Positions 18,856 to 29,444 are shown, numbered from the stretch's first letter. The stretch is DNA of 64,000 bases from Mesorhizobium escarrei (GCF_935825525.1 NZ_CAKXZT010000079.1:48155-112154), one strand, 5' to 3'. Numbers and translations are program-made. Notes: a model not told the origin generated them from the sequence alone.

Positions 18856-19806
18856 TCAGTTCGAAGGCTGCTTGGGAGCCGGATAGCCGTTGGGATGCGG
18901 CGGTATGGCCTTCAGATAGGCTGATATCGCCGCCCGGTCCTCGGGCGTCAACTCGGCCATGTTTCTCTGCACATCGACCATGGCGCCGCCCACCGAATCG
19001 AAATCGGGCGTGAAGCCGGTTTCGAGAAAGTAGGCGATGTCGGCCTCCGACCAGTCACTGAGCCCGCCTTCGCCCGAGGTGATGTTCGGCACGATGCCGC
19101 TGCCTTCGGCAGCCGCGGCACCCGCCAGCCACTGGCTCTTCCTGGTGCCGCCAGCAAAATCACGCGGCGTGTGGCATTCGCCGCAATGGCCCGGCCCTTC
19201 GACCAGGTAGCGGCCGGCCATCACCGGATCCGGCGTGCCATCGGGGAAGGAAACCACCGGCTGGTCACTCAAATAGAGACGTTTCCACAGCCCGATGCCG
19301 CGACGGATGTTGAACGGGAATCCCAGCGAATTGGGCGGCGCCTTGCCGGCGACCGCCGGAAGCGTTTTCAGGAAGGCATGAAGATCGGCGATGTCGGCCG
19401 GCTTCATGCGTGCGTAGGACGCATAGGGAAACGCCGGATAAAAGTGCTCGCCGCTCGGCGAAACGCCCTTCAGCATGGCGTTGGCGAGGTCTTCGACCGA
19501 CCAGGCGCCGATACCGTCCGTGGCATCCTGAGAGATGTTCGGTGGCACGAAGATGCCGAACGGCGTCCTGAGTTCGAGACCGCCGACCAGTTGAAGGCGG
19601 GCATTGCCTTGCGAGCCTGGCTTCGCATGACAGGATGTACAGCCGCCTGCATAAAAAATGCGCTTGCCCCTGGCGGCATCGCCCGGGCCAAGCTGCGCCA
19701 GGGTGTCGGCGTCGAGCCTGACCGGCGCCGACATGAACCAGCCGGCGACCGCGCCGGCGGCGCCCAGAACGAGGGCGGCGCCGACGAGTTTTTTCAGCAG
19801 GCGCAT
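18856..19806 (-). CDS. Diheme c-type cytochrome, membrane-anchored
   Basis: The 316-residue protein has an N-terminal hydrophobic anchor (residues about 5-25) and two heme c sites: CTSCH at Cys56-His60 and CGECH at Cys208-His212. The two-domain layout, with PPNISQD and IVPNITSGEGG following each heme, is that of cytochromes in the fructose/gluconate dehydrogenase cytochrome subunit family and related electron carriers. It faces the periplasm. It is the second gene after a cytochrome c' gene, 9 bases apart, so both act together. No dehydrogenase is adjacent, so the electron donor is unknown. Confidence 0.9.
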   Translation of the reverse strand: MRLLKKLVGAALVLGAAGAVAGWFMSAPVRLDADTLAQLGPGDAARGKRIFYAGGCTSCHAKPGSQGNARLQLVGGLELRTPFGIFVPPNISQDATDGIGAWSVEDLANAMLKGVSPSGEHFYPAFPYASYARMKPADIADLHAFLKTLPAVAGKAPPNSLGFPFNIRRGIGLWKRLYLSDQPVVSFPDGTPDPVMAGRYLVEGPGHCGECHTPRDFAGGTRKSQWLAGAAAAEGSGIVPNITSGEGGLSDWSEADIAYFLETGFTPDFDSVGGAMVDVQRNMAELTPEDRAAISAYLKAIPPHPNGYPAPKQPSN

Positions 19807-19815
19807 CGCCCGCTA

Positions 19816-20259
19816 TCAGCCCTTCTTTATCCTGTATGTCTGGTGGCAGGTGCCGCAGTCGCCGCCTATGGTGTTGAACCCCGCCTTCAAGGCATCGACA
19901 TCGGCAGGAGCGGCGGCCGCGGCAGCCTTGACGTCGGCGAGATATTTCTCTTCCACCGCCTTGAAGCCGGCCATATCTTCCCAGATCTTGGGGGCAGCGG
20001 TGGTGTCGCCGGTGTTGCTGCCAACCGGGAAAAGAGTTTCGACGTTTGCGTGGAATTTCTCAGCGTTGGCCTCCAGCGCCTTCAACGCCGCCAGCACGGC
20101 CGCTGCGTCATAAGGGATCTCGCCCTTGACGACTTTCGACAATTGGCCGGCGATCTTGCCACGTTCCTTCATCAGGGCCTGCCGCTCCTGGATCGGATCG
20201 GCAAACGCCGCCGAACCGGTGAAGGCGAGCATCGAGATGGCGAGGATAAGCTTTCTCAT
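19816..20259 (-). CDS. Cytochrome c' / c556 family protein
   Basis: The 147-residue periplasmic protein has a cleavable signal (to about residue 20), an all-helical body and the C-terminal heme site CGTCHQTYR (Cys135, Cys138, His139), the hallmark of class II cytochromes. A methionine near the mature N-terminus (RQALMKERGK) could be the sixth ligand, which would make it a low-spin c556 type rather than a five-coordinate c'. Members bind NO or carry electrons. It leads a two-gene operon with the diheme cytochrome. Confidence 0.9.
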   Translation of the reverse strand: MRKLILAISMLAFTGSAAFADPIQERQALMKERGKIAGQLSKVVKGEIPYDAAAVLAALKALEANAEKFHANVETLFPVGSNTGDTTAAPKIWEDMAGFKAVEEKYLADVKAAAAAAPADVDALKAGFNTIGGDCGTCHQTYRIKKG

Positions 20260-20418
20260 TCAATTGGCTCCATGATGATCATGTTTCGGGTGAAGGTCCG
20301 ACTGATCGATAACGGCAAAAGCGGCTTGAAAATTCCGGAGATTCGCCTCACGCTTCTGTGAATTCTCGCGACGGTCATTTCTGTGCTGGAAAATGGCGGC
20401 CGATCCTTTGCCACACAC

Positions 20419-20449
20419 AGAAAAGCCCCGGTTTTGCCGGGGCTTTTCT
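20419..20449. terminator. Bidirectional intrinsic terminator
   Basis: Perfect 13-bp arms (AGAAAAGCCCCGG and CCGGGGCTTTTCT) around a TTTTG loop. The stem ends in CTTTTCT on either strand. It lies 15 bases after the leftward sodB stop and ends that transcript. Confidence 0.9.
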
Positions 20450-20464
20450 GCAACTCAGTTAGGC

Positions 20465-21061
20465 CTATGCCTTTTCGTAAAGCTCAAGGACATGGTCCCA
20501 GTTGATGAGACTGTCGACGAAGGCTTCAAGATATTTCGGCCGGGCGTTGCGATAGTCGATGTAATAGGAGTGCTCCCAGACATCGACGCCCAGGATCGGC
20601 GTCGAACCATGGACCAGCGGGTTCTCCCCGTTCGGCGTCTTCGAGATCGCCAGCTTGCCGTCCTTGACCGAAACCCAGGCCCAGCCCGAACCGAACTGGG
20701 TGGTTCCGGCGGCGATGAAATCGGCCTTGAACTTGTCGTAGCCGCCAAGATCGCTGTCGAACGCCTTTTGCAGCGCGCCCGGCAATTTGTTGCCGCCGCC
20801 CCCCTTCTTCATCCACTTCCAGAAATGGATGTGATTGTAATGCTGACCGGCATTGTTGAAGAGCCCGGGGTTTTTGCCGAAGGACTGTTTGACAACCTCT
20901 TCGACCGACAAATCGCCGAGCCCGGCTTCGGCAGCCAGCTTGTTGCCGTTGTCGACATAGGCCTTGTGGTGCTTGTCGTGGTGATACTCCAGCGTCTCCT
21001 TCGACATGTAAGGCTGCAAGGCCTCGTAGTCATAGGGCAAGGCGGGCAGTTCAAAAGCCAT
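20465..21061 (-). CDS. sodB: Superoxide dismutase (Fe/Mn family)
   Basis: The 198-residue enzyme converts superoxide to oxygen and peroxide in the cytoplasm. Metal ligands are visible: His27 in EYHHDKHH, His in QHYNHIHFW near residue 75, and Asp and His in GVDVWEHSYYIDYRN near residues 158-162. The start was set at MAFELPALPYDYEAL. AAGTTQFGSGWAWV is closer to Fe or cambialistic enzymes than to strict Mn forms. A possible EcfG-type promoter lies upstream at 21131-21155 and a strong terminator follows. Confidence 0.95.
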   Translation of the reverse strand: MAFELPALPYDYEALQPYMSKETLEYHHDKHHKAYVDNGNKLAAEAGLGDLSVEEVVKQSFGKNPGLFNNAGQHYNHIHFWKWMKKGGGGNKLPGALQKAFDSDLGGYDKFKADFIAAGTTQFGSGWAWVSVKDGKLAISKTPNGENPLVHGSTPILGVDVWEHSYYIDYRNARPKYLEAFVDSLINWDHVLELYEKA

Positions 21062-21130
21062 CGGTCGTACTCCTCGTGGAAAAATCCGGTGTCGATACCG
21101 GACTAACATAGGTCTGGATTGGTGTGGAAC

Positions 21131-21155
21131 AACTCCGGAATGAAGCGCCGGTTCC
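21131..21155 (-). promoter_or_regulatory. Possible EcfG-type promoter of sodB
   Basis: On the minus strand GGAAC (21155-21151), 16 bases, then AGTT (21134-21131). The consensus for the alphaproteobacterial general-stress sigma factor is GGAAC-N16/17-CGTT, so one base differs. It ends 70 bases before the sodB start. Confidence 0.35.
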
Positions 21156-21167
21156 CCTTTTTGCCAG

Positions 21168-22046
21168 TCAGCCGGCCGAAGTCGAATGCGCCCAATCCCA
21201 ATAGAGTTCGCGCGCCTTCTTGGCTACCGGCCCGGGCTGGAGATTGCGATCCTCGACGCGGGTGACCGGCACGACCTTCGAATGATTTCCCGTCGAGAAT
21301 ATCTCGTCCGCTTCGAGGAACTCGCGCACCGACAGCGCCTTTTCGATGGTCTTGAATCCATACGCGTCAAGCAGCGTCATCGTCCGCGAGCGGGTGATGC
21401 CGGACAAGAACGTGCCGTTCGGCGCCGGCGTCAGGACATGGCCATCCTTGACCAGGAAAATGTTCGAGGTTCCGGTCTCGGCGACATTGCCCAGCATGTC
21501 GAGCACCAGGGCGTTGTCGAAGCCGCGCATCTTGGCTTCAAGGATGGCACGGCCGTTATTGGGATAAAGGCAGCCGGCCTTGGCGTTGGTCGGCATGGTT
21601 TCGATGGTCGGGCGGCGGAACGGCGAGACGGTGACCGAAAAGCCCGCCGGCGAGATCATTGGCGATTCGTAAAGGCAAAGGCAAAAGCGGGTCGAGGCCG
21701 GATCTGCCGGCACACCCATATAGCCACCATGTTCGGCCCAGTACATCGGCCTTATGTAGACCGCCGTCTTGCCGTCGAACTTCTTCAGCCCGTCCCAGGT
21801 CAGCCCGACGATCTTTTCGGCGCTCATGGATGGTTTGAGACCAAGCGCGATTGCCGAAGCGTTCACCCTCGCGGCGTGGCGGTCGAGGTCGGGGGCGACA
21901 CCCTCGAACCAGCGGGCGCCGTCGAATACGCTGGTGCCGAGCCACATGGCATGGCTGCGCGGCCCCAAAATGGCGACGTTGCCCTCGTACCAGTCGCCAT
22001 CCACGAAGGTCCATGTCGCGGATTGCGCCGCAGCCGCCAGTGTCAT
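21168..22046 (-). CDS. ilvE: Branched-chain amino acid aminotransferase
   Basis: The 292-residue class IV PLP enzyme moves the amino group between glutamate and the keto acids of Leu, Ile and Val. The PLP lysine lies in TNAKAGCLYPNNGRA (about residue 155), and the cofactor phosphate region is NVAETGTSNIFLV and GITRSRTM. SVFDGARWFEG near residue 38 fits this family. D-amino acid aminotransferase and aminodeoxychorismate lyase share the fold, but the length and motifs favour IlvE. It is upstream of sodB on the same strand, with 106 bases between. Confidence 0.88.
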   Translation of the reverse strand: MTLAAAAQSATWTFVDGDWYEGNVAILGPRSHAMWLGTSVFDGARWFEGVAPDLDRHAARVNASAIALGLKPSMSAEKIVGLTWDGLKKFDGKTAVYIRPMYWAEHGGYMGVPADPASTRFCLCLYESPMISPAGFSVTVSPFRRPTIETMPTNAKAGCLYPNNGRAILEAKMRGFDNALVLDMLGNVAETGTSNIFLVKDGHVLTPAPNGTFLSGITRSRTMTLLDAYGFKTIEKALSVREFLEADEIFSTGNHSKVVPVTRVEDRNLQPGPVAKKARELYWDWAHSTSAG

Positions 22047-22203
22047 CGCTTGGTTCCGCGTTTCAAAAAGCTGTCCTGTCTGCCATTGGAAGATGCTTTG
22101 GCGCCTGCCGTCAACTGATATGGCTGAGATTTGTTAAGGCCAGCGGCCTGCGAATTGCAATCCGTGCTTGCGCCTCGCCTTGCCTCGCCGCAAAACTGTC
22201 ACC

Positions 22204-22866
22204 ATGCACCATGCGGCTTACGTTTTCGACGCCTACGGCACGCTGTTCGATGTCCATGCCGCCGTGCGCCGTCATGCCGACCAGATCGGGCCAGACGGCC
22301 AGCTCCTGTCGGAGATCTGGCGGGCCAAGCAACTGGAATATTCCTGGGTGAGGACGCTGATGGGCGCCTACGCCGACTTCTGGCAACTCACCGAGCAGGC
22401 GCTCGATTTCGCCCTGCGCAAGGTTCCCTCCGCGGACAAGGGGCTCAGGGCCAAGCTGCTCGACGCCTATTGGCGGCTGGACTGCTATCCGGAGGTGCCG
22501 GCCGTGCTCAAGGCGCTCAAAGCATCCGGCGCCAAGCTGGCGATCCTCTCCAACGGCTCGCCTGAAATGCTGGAAGCGGCGGTTAAATCGGCCGCGCTCG
22601 ACCAGTTTCTGGACGACATCTATTCCGTCGATGCCGTCAAGCGCTTCAAGGCCGATCCGTCGGTCTACGACATGGTCACGACAGGCTGGCGTCTCTATCC
22701 GGGCGCGGTGTCGTTTCAGTCATCCAACCGCTGGGACGTCGCCGGCGCCACCAAATTCGGCTTCCGGACTGTCTGGATCAACCGCTCCAACCAGCCCGAG
22801 GAATACCGGGACTTTCCGCCGGCCCTGATCCTGCCCTCGCTCGAAGGCCTGCTCGCCGCAGGCTGA
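22204..22866 (+). CDS. Haloacid dehalogenase, type II
   Basis: The 220-residue HAD-superfamily enzyme would hydrolyse L-2-haloacids. The nucleophile Asp is in VFDAYGTLFDV, motif II is SNGSPEM, the Lys is in VKRFKADPSVY, and the type II signature SSNRWDVAGATKFGFRTVWINR is complete. I start it at ATG 22204, since a TTG at 22168 would add 12 unlike residues. It is divergent from ilvE. Physiological substrates of such enzymes in rhizobia are not certain. Confidence 0.9.
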   Translation: MHHAAYVFDAYGTLFDVHAAVRRHADQIGPDGQLLSEIWRAKQLEYSWVRTLMGAYADFWQLTEQALDFALRKVPSADKGLRAKLLDAYWRLDCYPEVPAVLKALKASGAKLAILSNGSPEMLEAAVKSAALDQFLDDIYSVDAVKRFKADPSVYDMVTTGWRLYPGAVSFQSSNRWDVAGATKFGFRTVWINRSNQPEEYRDFPPALILPSLEGLLAAG

Positions 22867-22867
22867 C

Positions 22868-22958
22868 GCATGACGCCAAATCGGAATCGATTTTTGGAAA
22901 GGATCATGAGCAAAATAAAACTGCTACAGCGTTCTTTACCGACGCGCGGCGCTGTGGG
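22868..22958. repeat. Dispersed repeat after the dehalogenase gene
   Basis: CGCATGACGCCAAATCGGAA, then ATCGATTTTTGG, AAAGGATCATGAGCAAAAT and ACAGCGTTCTTTACC line up with the copy at 31781-31882 (CGCATGACC...AAAGGATCATGCGTAAAAT...ACAGCGTCCTTTGCG). The copies differ by scattered changes. The rest of the gap to 23128 shows no gene. Confidence 0.65.
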
Positions 22959-23128
22959 GCCTGTTGCCTCGGCGCAACAGGGGCGGAACCGTCACAGCTT
23001 TGCCTTTGTTTGTTCACCGTCAGGCCAGAATCGGTACCGCCTATCGCGCCAGGCAATGGTAGGGCTGGCGCGCCGTACTGATTGGCATATTCATGTTTGT
23101 TTCGATATGAGAATTAAAAAAGGCAACG

Positions 23129-23953
23129 ATGTTCACAACCGAAATCGACTCCTATCGCCTGAGCCGTCGCGGCTTTCTCAACGCCGCTGCGCTCGGCGCC
23201 GCCTCGATTGCGGTTTCCGCCTGCACCACGACGGCAAGCCGGCCTGTCGAGCCGCCGCCGCCAGCCAATGTCGAGCCGCCACTCCTGGACTATGCAACAA
23301 TGTACGGTCCGGTCAGCGACAGCGGATTCGAGCTGCCGGGCATACCCTACGAGAAAATCGACGAGCAATTTCTGCGTCAGATCGTTCCCGATCCGACCGG
23401 CCAGCCGCCCGGCACCATCGTCGTCGATACGGCCGGCCACCACCTCTATTTCGTGCGTCCAGGCGGACAAGCCATTCGTTATGGTGTCGGGCTGGGTCGC
23501 GCCGGTTTCGAATGGTCTGGCGATGCCGTCGTCCAGTGGAAGCAGAAGTGGCCGAAATGGACCCCGCCGGCCGAAATGATCGCCCGCCAGCCCGAGCTCG
23601 CAGAATACAGCGCCGAGAATGGCGGCATGCCCGGCGGGCTCACCAACCCGCTCGGAGCGCGGGCGCTGTATCTCTTCGAGGGCAACGAGGACACGCTTTA
23701 CCGCCTGCACGGCTCCCCGGAGTGGTTTTCCATAGGCAAATCGGTGTCATCTGGGTGCGTTCGCTTGATAAATCAGGACATTATCGACCTTTATGACCGT
23801 GTGCCCAACAAGACGCCGGTGGTCGTTACCGCCGGTGTCGGTCAGGAACTGGTTGCCACGGCAGACCGCAAAGCCATTCCAATCGATGCGGGCGTCCCGG
23901 AAGGATCGATCCTGCTCGGCCCGGCAAGGGCGATCTCGGACTCGATCTTCTGA
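23129..23953 (+). CDS. L,D-transpeptidase (YkuD family), Tat-type or lipoprotein signal
   Basis: The 274-residue enzyme crosslinks peptidoglycan through 3-3 bonds or attaches proteins to the wall in the periplasm. The N-terminus has SRRGFLNAAALG, a twin-arginine signal, followed by VSAC, a lipobox-like cleavage site. The YkuD domain spans about residues 95-230 and ends with the HGSPEW...SSGCVRL block holding the catalytic His and Cys. A hairpin at 24004-24029 lies after the stop. Rhizobia have many paralogues, so no specific name is given. Confidence 0.9.
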   Translation: MFTTEIDSYRLSRRGFLNAAALGAASIAVSACTTTASRPVEPPPPANVEPPLLDYATMYGPVSDSGFELPGIPYEKIDEQFLRQIVPDPTGQPPGTIVVDTAGHHLYFVRPGGQAIRYGVGLGRAGFEWSGDAVVQWKQKWPKWTPPAEMIARQPELAEYSAENGGMPGGLTNPLGARALYLFEGNEDTLYRLHGSPEWFSIGKSVSSGCVRLINQDIIDLYDRVPNKTPVVVTAGVGQELVATADRKAIPIDAGVPEGSILLGPARAISDSIF

Positions 23954-24003
23954 GCTGGTTGAAAGCGCTGGAGCGGCGGACTTTCGGCGCCGCAATTTTC
24001 CGG

Positions 24004-24029
24004 TCCGATGCTTTTCGCTGAGCATCGGA
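24004..24029. terminator. Hairpin between convergent genes (dispersed repeat)
   Basis: TCCGATGCT-tttcgctg-AGCATCGGA has perfect 9-bp arms. It is followed by CATGCAAAACCGGTGCCCAC, a common rhizobial intergenic repeat, and GGATCCGATGC. It separates the rightward transpeptidase from the leftward DUF853 gene and may stop both. Confidence 0.45.
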
Positions 24030-24072
24030 TTCATGCAAAACCGGTGCCCACTTTGGATCCGATGCGGTGCTT

Positions 24073-25620
24073 TCAGCGCCGCCCCCTTGCCAAGCTGCCG
24101 AGGATGCCGCGCACGATCGCCCGTCCAACCGACGAGCCGACCGAGCGAACCACCGATTTTATCGCCGCCTCTGCCACCGTCTGGCGATTGGACGATCGCG
24201 GCGCCGGTGCTCGCCTGCTGCCGGTGGGCTGGCGGGCGGGATCGTCATTGCCGAAGCCTGGAATGGTCCAGCGCGAGCCGCCGCTCTCCTGCTGCTGCGC
24301 CTCCGCGTCCAGCGCATCCTTGGCTTTTTTCTGCAGCATCTCGAAAGCCGATTCGCGATCGACGGTCTGATCGTACTGTCCCGCAACCGGGCTCTCGGTG
24401 ATCATCGTGCGGCGCTCGTCAGGCGTGATCGGGCCAAGTCGCGACGACGGCGGGCGAACCAGCGTCCGCTGGACCATGGACGGAACACCTTTGGCTTCCA
24501 GCGTCGACACCAGCGCCTCGCCGGTGCCGAGCTGCGTGATCACGGTTGCACAGTCGAAGTCGGGATTAGGCCTGAACGTCTCGGCGGCGGTCTTCACAGC
24601 CTTCTGCTCCCGCGGCGTGTAAGCGCGCAGGGCGTGCTGCACCCGGTTGCCGAGCTGGGCCAGAACCGTTTCGGGGATATCCAGCGGATTCTGGGTGACG
24701 AAGTAAACGCCGACGCCTTTCGAGCGGATCAGGCGGACAACCTGTTCGACCCGGTCGATCAGCACCTTAGGCGCGTCGTCGAACAGAAGGTGCGCCTCGT
24801 CGAAGAAGAAGACCAGCTTTGGCTTGTCGGGATCGCCGACTTCGGGCAGCTCCTCGAACAGTTCCGACATCAGCCACAACAGGAATGTCGCATAGAGCCG
24901 GGGATTCATCATCAGCTTGTCGGCGGCCAGCACGCTGATCGCGCCGCGCCCGTCGCGGGTGGTGCGCATGATGTCGGCGATCCGCAATGCCGGCTCGCCG
25001 AAGAAATTCGTCGCGCCCTGCTGCTCCAGAACCAGCAGCGTGCGCTGGATTGCGCCAACCGAAGGTTTCGTCACATTGCCGTAGCGAGCGCCGATTTCTT
25101 CGGCGCGTTCGGCGATGTTGGCAAGAAGCGCTTGCAGGTCCTTCAGGTCCAGCAGCAACATGCCCTCCTCGTCGGCGATGCGGAAGGCGATGTTCATGAT
25201 GCCTTCCTGCGCCTCGGACAGGTTCATCAGGCGCGACAGAAGCAGCGGCCCCATTTCCGAGACGGTGGCGCGGATCGGATGGCCCTGCTCGCCGAAAAGA
25301 TCCCAGAAGATGACCGGAAATTCCTGGAAATCATAGGGATCGAGCTTGACCTGCTCGGCGCGCTTGACCAGAAAATCCTGTGCCGTGCCCATCATGGCGA
25401 TACCGGACAGGTCGCCCTTGATGTCGGCGCAGAAGACCGGCACGCCGGCATTGGAGAAACCTTCCGCCAGAATCTGCAAGCTCACGGTCTTGCCGGTGCC
25501 GGTCGCGCCGGTGACCAGGCCGTGACGATTGCCATACTGAAGCAGCAGGGTTTCGGCTCGCTGGTAGCTGTCATCAGGCGTTCGGCTGGCTCCGATGAAA
25601 ATACTGGTGTCGTCAGCCAT
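24073..25620 (-). CDS. DUF853 / HerA-like ATPase (YjgR type)
   Basis: The 515-residue P-loop ATPase of the HerA-FtsK superfamily has Walker A GATGTGKT near residue 40 and Walker [16 protein letters not shown] near residue 275. [13 protein letters not shown] and [38 protein letters not shown] are typical of the DUF853 family (YjgR in E. coli). The C-terminus after residue 450 is rich in Arg, Ser and Pro. The start at 25620 ([10 protein letters not shown]) is the family start; frames reading further upstream are not. Family function is not established. It is divergent from the mutase genes. Confidence 0.88.
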   Translation of the reverse strand: MADDTSIFIGASRTPDDSYQRAETLLLQYGNRHGLVTGATGTGKTVSLQILAEGFSNAGVPVFCADIKGDLSGIAMMGTAQDFLVKRAEQVKLDPYDFQEFPVIFWDLFGEQGHPIRATVSEMGPLLLSRLMNLSEAQEGIMNIAFRIADEEGMLLLDLKDLQALLANIAERAEEIGARYGNVTKPSVGAIQRTLLVLEQQGATNFFGEPALRIADIMRTTRDGRGAISVLAADKLMMNPRLYATFLLWLMSELFEELPEVGDPDKPKLVFFFDEAHLLFDDAPKVLIDRVEQVVRLIRSKGVGVYFVTQNPLDIPETVLAQLGNRVQHALRAYTPREQKAVKTAAETFRPNPDFDCATVITQLGTGEALVSTLEAKGVPSMVQRTLVRPPSSRLGPITPDERRTMITESPVAGQYDQTVDRESAFEMLQKKAKDALDAEAQQQESGGSRWTIPGFGNDDPARQPTGSRRAPAPRSSNRQTVAEAAIKSVVRSVGSSVGRAIVRGILGSLARGRR

Positions 25621-25880
25621 GTGTTCGGTCTCCGCAAACCTGAAGTGTTGAATGCCCTGATCTATTGAAAGTAACGGGGCTCGGCGCAGGTATAATGACG
25701 CCATTGCGCAGCGACAATGGCCATGGTCGAAATTGGGCTTTTTGGAGCTTGCGGATTTTGCGCATGTTTGGCAATCGGTTGACGGTTCATCGTCGCGGGA
25801 CGCGTGTTGCATTGTGATATGCGACGGGGAACCGTAGACTGACGTTCCAGGCCTGTCGGCCGAGAAGACGAGGAGAGCGG

Positions 25881-27320
25881 ATGGCCGGTGCCTTGAACCA
25901 CGATGCCGAACTTCCGAACCCTGACCGGCAGCGGTGGCTGGCCCTTGCGGAAAAAGCCCTGGCCGGCGGATCCTTCGAGGAAAAGCTCGTATCCCATACG
26001 GACGATGGCATCCGCATCGAGCCACTCTATGATCGTTCGGTCACCGCAGAGCCTCTCGCGCGGGCAAATCCCGGATCGCCCTGGATCGTCAGCCAGCGTA
26101 TCGACGACCCCGATGTCGGCCGCGCCAAAGCCCAGGCCCTGGAGGACGTCGCACAGGGCGCCACCGGACTGTCGCTTGTCTTCGAAGGCGCGCCGAATGC
26201 GTTCGGCTACGGCCTGCCGAGGACTGCCGAGGCGCTGGAGACCGTGCTGGACGGCGTGCCGCTCAACCGGATCCAGGTCCGCATCGACGCGCATCCCTGG
26301 AGCCGCGCGGTGGCCGACTGGCTGGTTGCGTTCTTGGGCAAGCGCCGGTCAGACCCGGCAAAGCTCAACCTGTCCTTCGGTATCGACCCGGCGGCGATCT
26401 TTGCCGGAACCGGCCGGCTGCGCATGTCGATCGAGGCCTTGCAGGCGTCGATGCCGCAGTCCCTGGCGCACTTTTTCTCGATGGGCGTGCCCGGGGTCCT
26501 GCTGGAGGCAGACGGACGCGTCTTCCACAATGCCGGCGCCACCGAAGCGCAGGAGCTGGGCACCATGATGGCTTCGGCGGTCTCCTATCTCCGGATGTTT
26601 GAGGAGGCGCGCCAGCCGCTTGTCTATGCGGCGCCCCATATCGGCTTTGCGCTGAGCGTCGACCAGGACCAGTTCGTATCGATTGCCAAGATCAGGGCCC
26701 TGCGCAGGCTGTGGGCGCGGGTCCAGGAGGCATGCTCGATCTCCGCCTCCACCGCCAACATCCATGCCGAGACATCGTTCCGCATGATGACTTCGGCGGA
26801 CCCGGAGACGAACATCCTGCGCACCACGATCGCCGCTTTTGCCGCGGCAGCCGGCGGGGCGGACTCGGTCTCCATCCTGCCGCATACGATCGCGCATGGC
26901 CTCCCGGCGGGCTTTGCCCGCCGTGTCGCCCGCAACACTCAACTGATCATGGCCAACGAAAGCCATATCGATCATGTCGCCGACCCTGCTTGCGGTTCGG
27001 GCGCCGTTGAAGCGCTGACTGCCGAACTCTGCGAAGCGGCCTGGGAAGAATTCCAGCGGATCGAGGCGGAAGGCGGCGTGCTGTCCAGTCTGCAGCAAGG
27101 ACATATCCAGAAACGGGTTCAGGCGGCCTCCGCCCGCCGCAATGCCGCCTATCAGGCGGGCGAGCGGGCCATCATCGGCACGACGCTTCACCCGTTGAAG
27201 AGCGAACGTCCGGTCGAAACCTTGGCGGCGGAGCGGCGGCCCGCGGTCACCGAGGGCGTCGCGGTGTGCGAGCCGCTGTTTCCGATCCGTATCGATCAAT
27301 CGATCGGAGCAGCATCATGA
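25881..27320 (+). CDS. mutA: Methylmalonyl-CoA mutase small subunit (TIM-barrel only)
   Basis: The 479-residue protein matches the small, non-catalytic subunit of the heterodimeric mutase that links propionyl-CoA to succinyl-CoA. It contains the barrel region, with [39 protein letters not shown] and [23 protein letters not shown]. It ends after about residue 470 and has no C-terminal B12-like domain, whereas the well-known MutA subunits (about 640 residues) carry a degenerate one. Its stop overlaps the ATG of the large subunit by 4 bases, so the pair is coupled. No meaB-type chaperone gene is nearby. Confidence 0.9.
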   Translation: MAGALNHDAELPNPDRQRWLALAEKALAGGSFEEKLVSHTDDGIRIEPLYDRSVTAEPLARANPGSPWIVSQRIDDPDVGRAKAQALEDVAQGATGLSLVFEGAPNAFGYGLPRTAEALETVLDGVPLNRIQVRIDAHPWSRAVADWLVAFLGKRRSDPAKLNLSFGIDPAAIFAGTGRLRMSIEALQASMPQSLAHFFSMGVPGVLLEADGRVFHNAGATEAQELGTMMASAVSYLRMFEEARQPLVYAAPHIGFALSVDQDQFVSIAKIRALRRLWARVQEACSISASTANIHAETSFRMMTSADPETNILRTTIAAFAAAAGGADSVSILPHTIAHGLPAGFARRVARNTQLIMANESHIDHVADPACGSGAVEALTAELCEAAWEEFQRIEAEGGVLSSLQQGHIQKRVQAASARRNAAYQAGERAIIGTTLHPLKSERPVETLAAERRPAVTEGVAVCEPLFPIRIDQSIGAAS

Positions 27321-29440
27321 TCCCGGATTTCAGCCAAATCGGCTGGTCGGCGCCGCGCCGGGCGCCGATCGAGGTCAAGGGCCAACGGATGACCCCGGAA
27401 GGACTGGCCATCAAGCATGTGTACAACCAGGGCGACCTCAAGGGGTTGCCGTATCTCGACATTTATCCGGGCCTGCCGCCATTCGTGCGCGGCCCCTACC
27501 CAACCATGTATGTCCAGCAGCCGTGGACGATCCGGCAATATGCCGGCTTCTCGACGGCGGAAGAGTCGAACGCCTTTTATCGGCGCAACCTCGCGGCCGG
27601 CCAGAAGGGACTGTCGGTCGCTTTCGACCTTGCCACGCATCGCGGCTACGACAGCGACCATCCGCGCGTTGCCGGTGATGTCGGCATGGCCGGCGTCGCC
27701 ATCGATTCCATCCTCGACATGCGCCAGCTCTTCGACGGCATCCCGCTTGACGAGATGACGGTGTCGATGACCATGAACGGCGCGGTGCTGCCGATCATGG
27801 CGCTCTATATCGTCGCCGCGGAAGAACAGGGCGTTGCGCAAAAGGACCTCGCCGGGACCATTCAGAACGATATTCTGAAAGAGTTCATGGTCCGCAACAC
27901 CTACATCTATCCGCCAAAACCTTCGATGCGGATCGTGTCGGACATCTTCTCCTACACGTCGCAGCACATGCCGAAGTTCAATTCGATTTCGATCTCCGGC
28001 TATCACATGCAGGAGGCAGGGGCGACCGCCGACCTCGAGCTCGCCTACACGATCGCCGATGGCATCGAATATGCCCGCGCCGGTGTCGCGGCGGGTCTCG
28101 ATATCGACCGTTTTGCGCCGCGCCTTTCCTTCTTCTGGGCGATCGGCATGAACTTCTTCATGGAAGTCGCCAAGCTGAGGGCAGCCCGCCTGTTGTGGTC
28201 GACCCTGATGCTGAAGAACTTCTTGCCGAAGGACGAGCGCTCGTTGTCGCTGCGCACCCATTGCCAGACTTCGGGCTGGTCGCTAACGGCGCAGGACCCT
28301 TACAACAACATCATCCGTACCATGATCGAGGCGATGGCGGCGACGCAGGGTCATACGCAATCGCTGCACACCAACTCCTTCGACGAGGCGATGGCGCTGC
28401 CGACCGACCATTCAGCCCGCATCGCCCGCAACACGCAGCTCATCCTGCAAAAGGAATCTGGCACCGCCCGCATCATCGACCCGTGGGGCGGCTCTGCCTA
28501 TCTCGAACGGCTGACGCATGACCTGGCGGCGCGCGCGCTTGCCCATATCGAAGAGGTCGAGAGCCTTGGCGGCATGGCCGCCGCAACCGAAAAAAACATC
28601 CCGAAGCTGCGCATCGAAGAGGCCGCCGCGCGTACGCAGGCGCGGATCGATTCCGGCGAGCAGATCCTGGTCGGCGTCAACGCCCATCGTCCCGAGACGG
28701 ATATCAAAGTCGACGTGCTGAAGATCGACAACGCCGGAGTCAGAGCCCGGCAATTGTCGAAACTGCAGCGGCTGAAAGGCACGCGCGACGTCGGCGCCGT
28801 CGAGAGCGCACTGAGTGCGCTGAGCCGGGCTGCTGAGAGCGGCGAAAATCTGCTGGAGTTCGCCATTCGCGCCGCGCGCGCCAACGCCACGGTCGGCGAG
28901 ATTTCGCTGGCGCTGGAAAAGGTTTTCGGCCGCCATGTCGCCTCGGTCCAGACGATCTCCGGCGTCTATCGCAAGGCGCTCGGCGACAATCCGGTGGTCG
29001 ATCGGCTGCAGGACAAGATCGTGGCGTTCGAGGAGAAGTCCGGCGGCAAGCCACGCATTCTCGTCGCCAAGATGGGACAGGACGGCCATGATCGCGGCCA
29101 GAAGGTGATCGCCACCGCCTTTGCCGATCTCGGCTTCGACGTCACCGTCGGGCCGATGTTCCAGACGCCGGACGAGATCGGCAGGCTGGCGGTCGAGCAC
29201 GACGTTCATATCATCGGCGCCTCGTCGCTGGCGGCGGGCCATTTGACGCTCATTCCTGAACTCAGGGACGCGCTGAAGAAGCTCGGACGCGACGATATGC
29301 TGATCGTTGCCGGCGGCGTCATCCCGCCGCAAGATTACGACGCTGTGATGCAGGCGGGGGCGGCGGAGATCTTCCCGCCTGGCACCGTCATCCCGGAAGC
29401 GGCGGAGCGGCTGATGGATAGACTGCTGCAGGTCGGCTGA
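27317..29440 (+). CDS. mutB: Methylmalonyl-CoA mutase large subunit
   Basis: The 707-residue catalytic subunit converts (R)-methylmalonyl-CoA and succinyl-CoA using adenosylcobalamin. The N-terminal barrel has [25 protein letters not shown] and [20 protein letters not shown]. The C-terminal B12 domain has the DxHxxG motif in [24 protein letters not shown] and [11 protein letters not shown]. The substrate-binding Tyr and His motifs appear conserved. It follows mutA with an ATGA overlap, and the two probably form the active heterodimer. In rhizobia the enzyme serves propionate, odd-chain fatty acid and branched-chain amino acid breakdown. Confidence 0.96.
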   Translation: MIPDFSQIGWSAPRRAPIEVKGQRMTPEGLAIKHVYNQGDLKGLPYLDIYPGLPPFVRGPYPTMYVQQPWTIRQYAGFSTAEESNAFYRRNLAAGQKGLSVAFDLATHRGYDSDHPRVAGDVGMAGVAIDSILDMRQLFDGIPLDEMTVSMTMNGAVLPIMALYIVAAEEQGVAQKDLAGTIQNDILKEFMVRNTYIYPPKPSMRIVSDIFSYTSQHMPKFNSISISGYHMQEAGATADLELAYTIADGIEYARAGVAAGLDIDRFAPRLSFFWAIGMNFFMEVAKLRAARLLWSTLMLKNFLPKDERSLSLRTHCQTSGWSLTAQDPYNNIIRTMIEAMAATQGHTQSLHTNSFDEAMALPTDHSARIARNTQLILQKESGTARIIDPWGGSAYLERLTHDLAARALAHIEEVESLGGMAAATEKNIPKLRIEEAAARTQARIDSGEQILVGVNAHRPETDIKVDVLKIDNAGVRARQLSKLQRLKGTRDVGAVESALSALSRAAESGENLLEFAIRAARANATVGEISLALEKVFGRHVASVQTISGVYRKALGDNPVVDRLQDKIVAFEEKSGGKPRILVAKMGQDGHDRGQKVIATAFADLGFDVTVGPMFQTPDEIGRLAVEHDVHIIGASSLAAGHLTLIPELRDALKKLGRDDMLIVAGGVIPPQDYDAVMQAGAAEIFPPGTVIPEAAERLMDRLLQVG

Positions 29441-29444
29441 AGCT

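Noticed and set aside
25660..25720. TTGAAA...TATAAT promoter before the mutase genes
   Set aside because: The spacing between the two elements is 20 bases, too long for a standard sigma-70 promoter.
25621..26025. Upstream extension of the DUF853 gene to 26025
   Set aside because: It would run into the start of mutA on the other strand, and the extra residues do not fit the family; the start at 25620 does.
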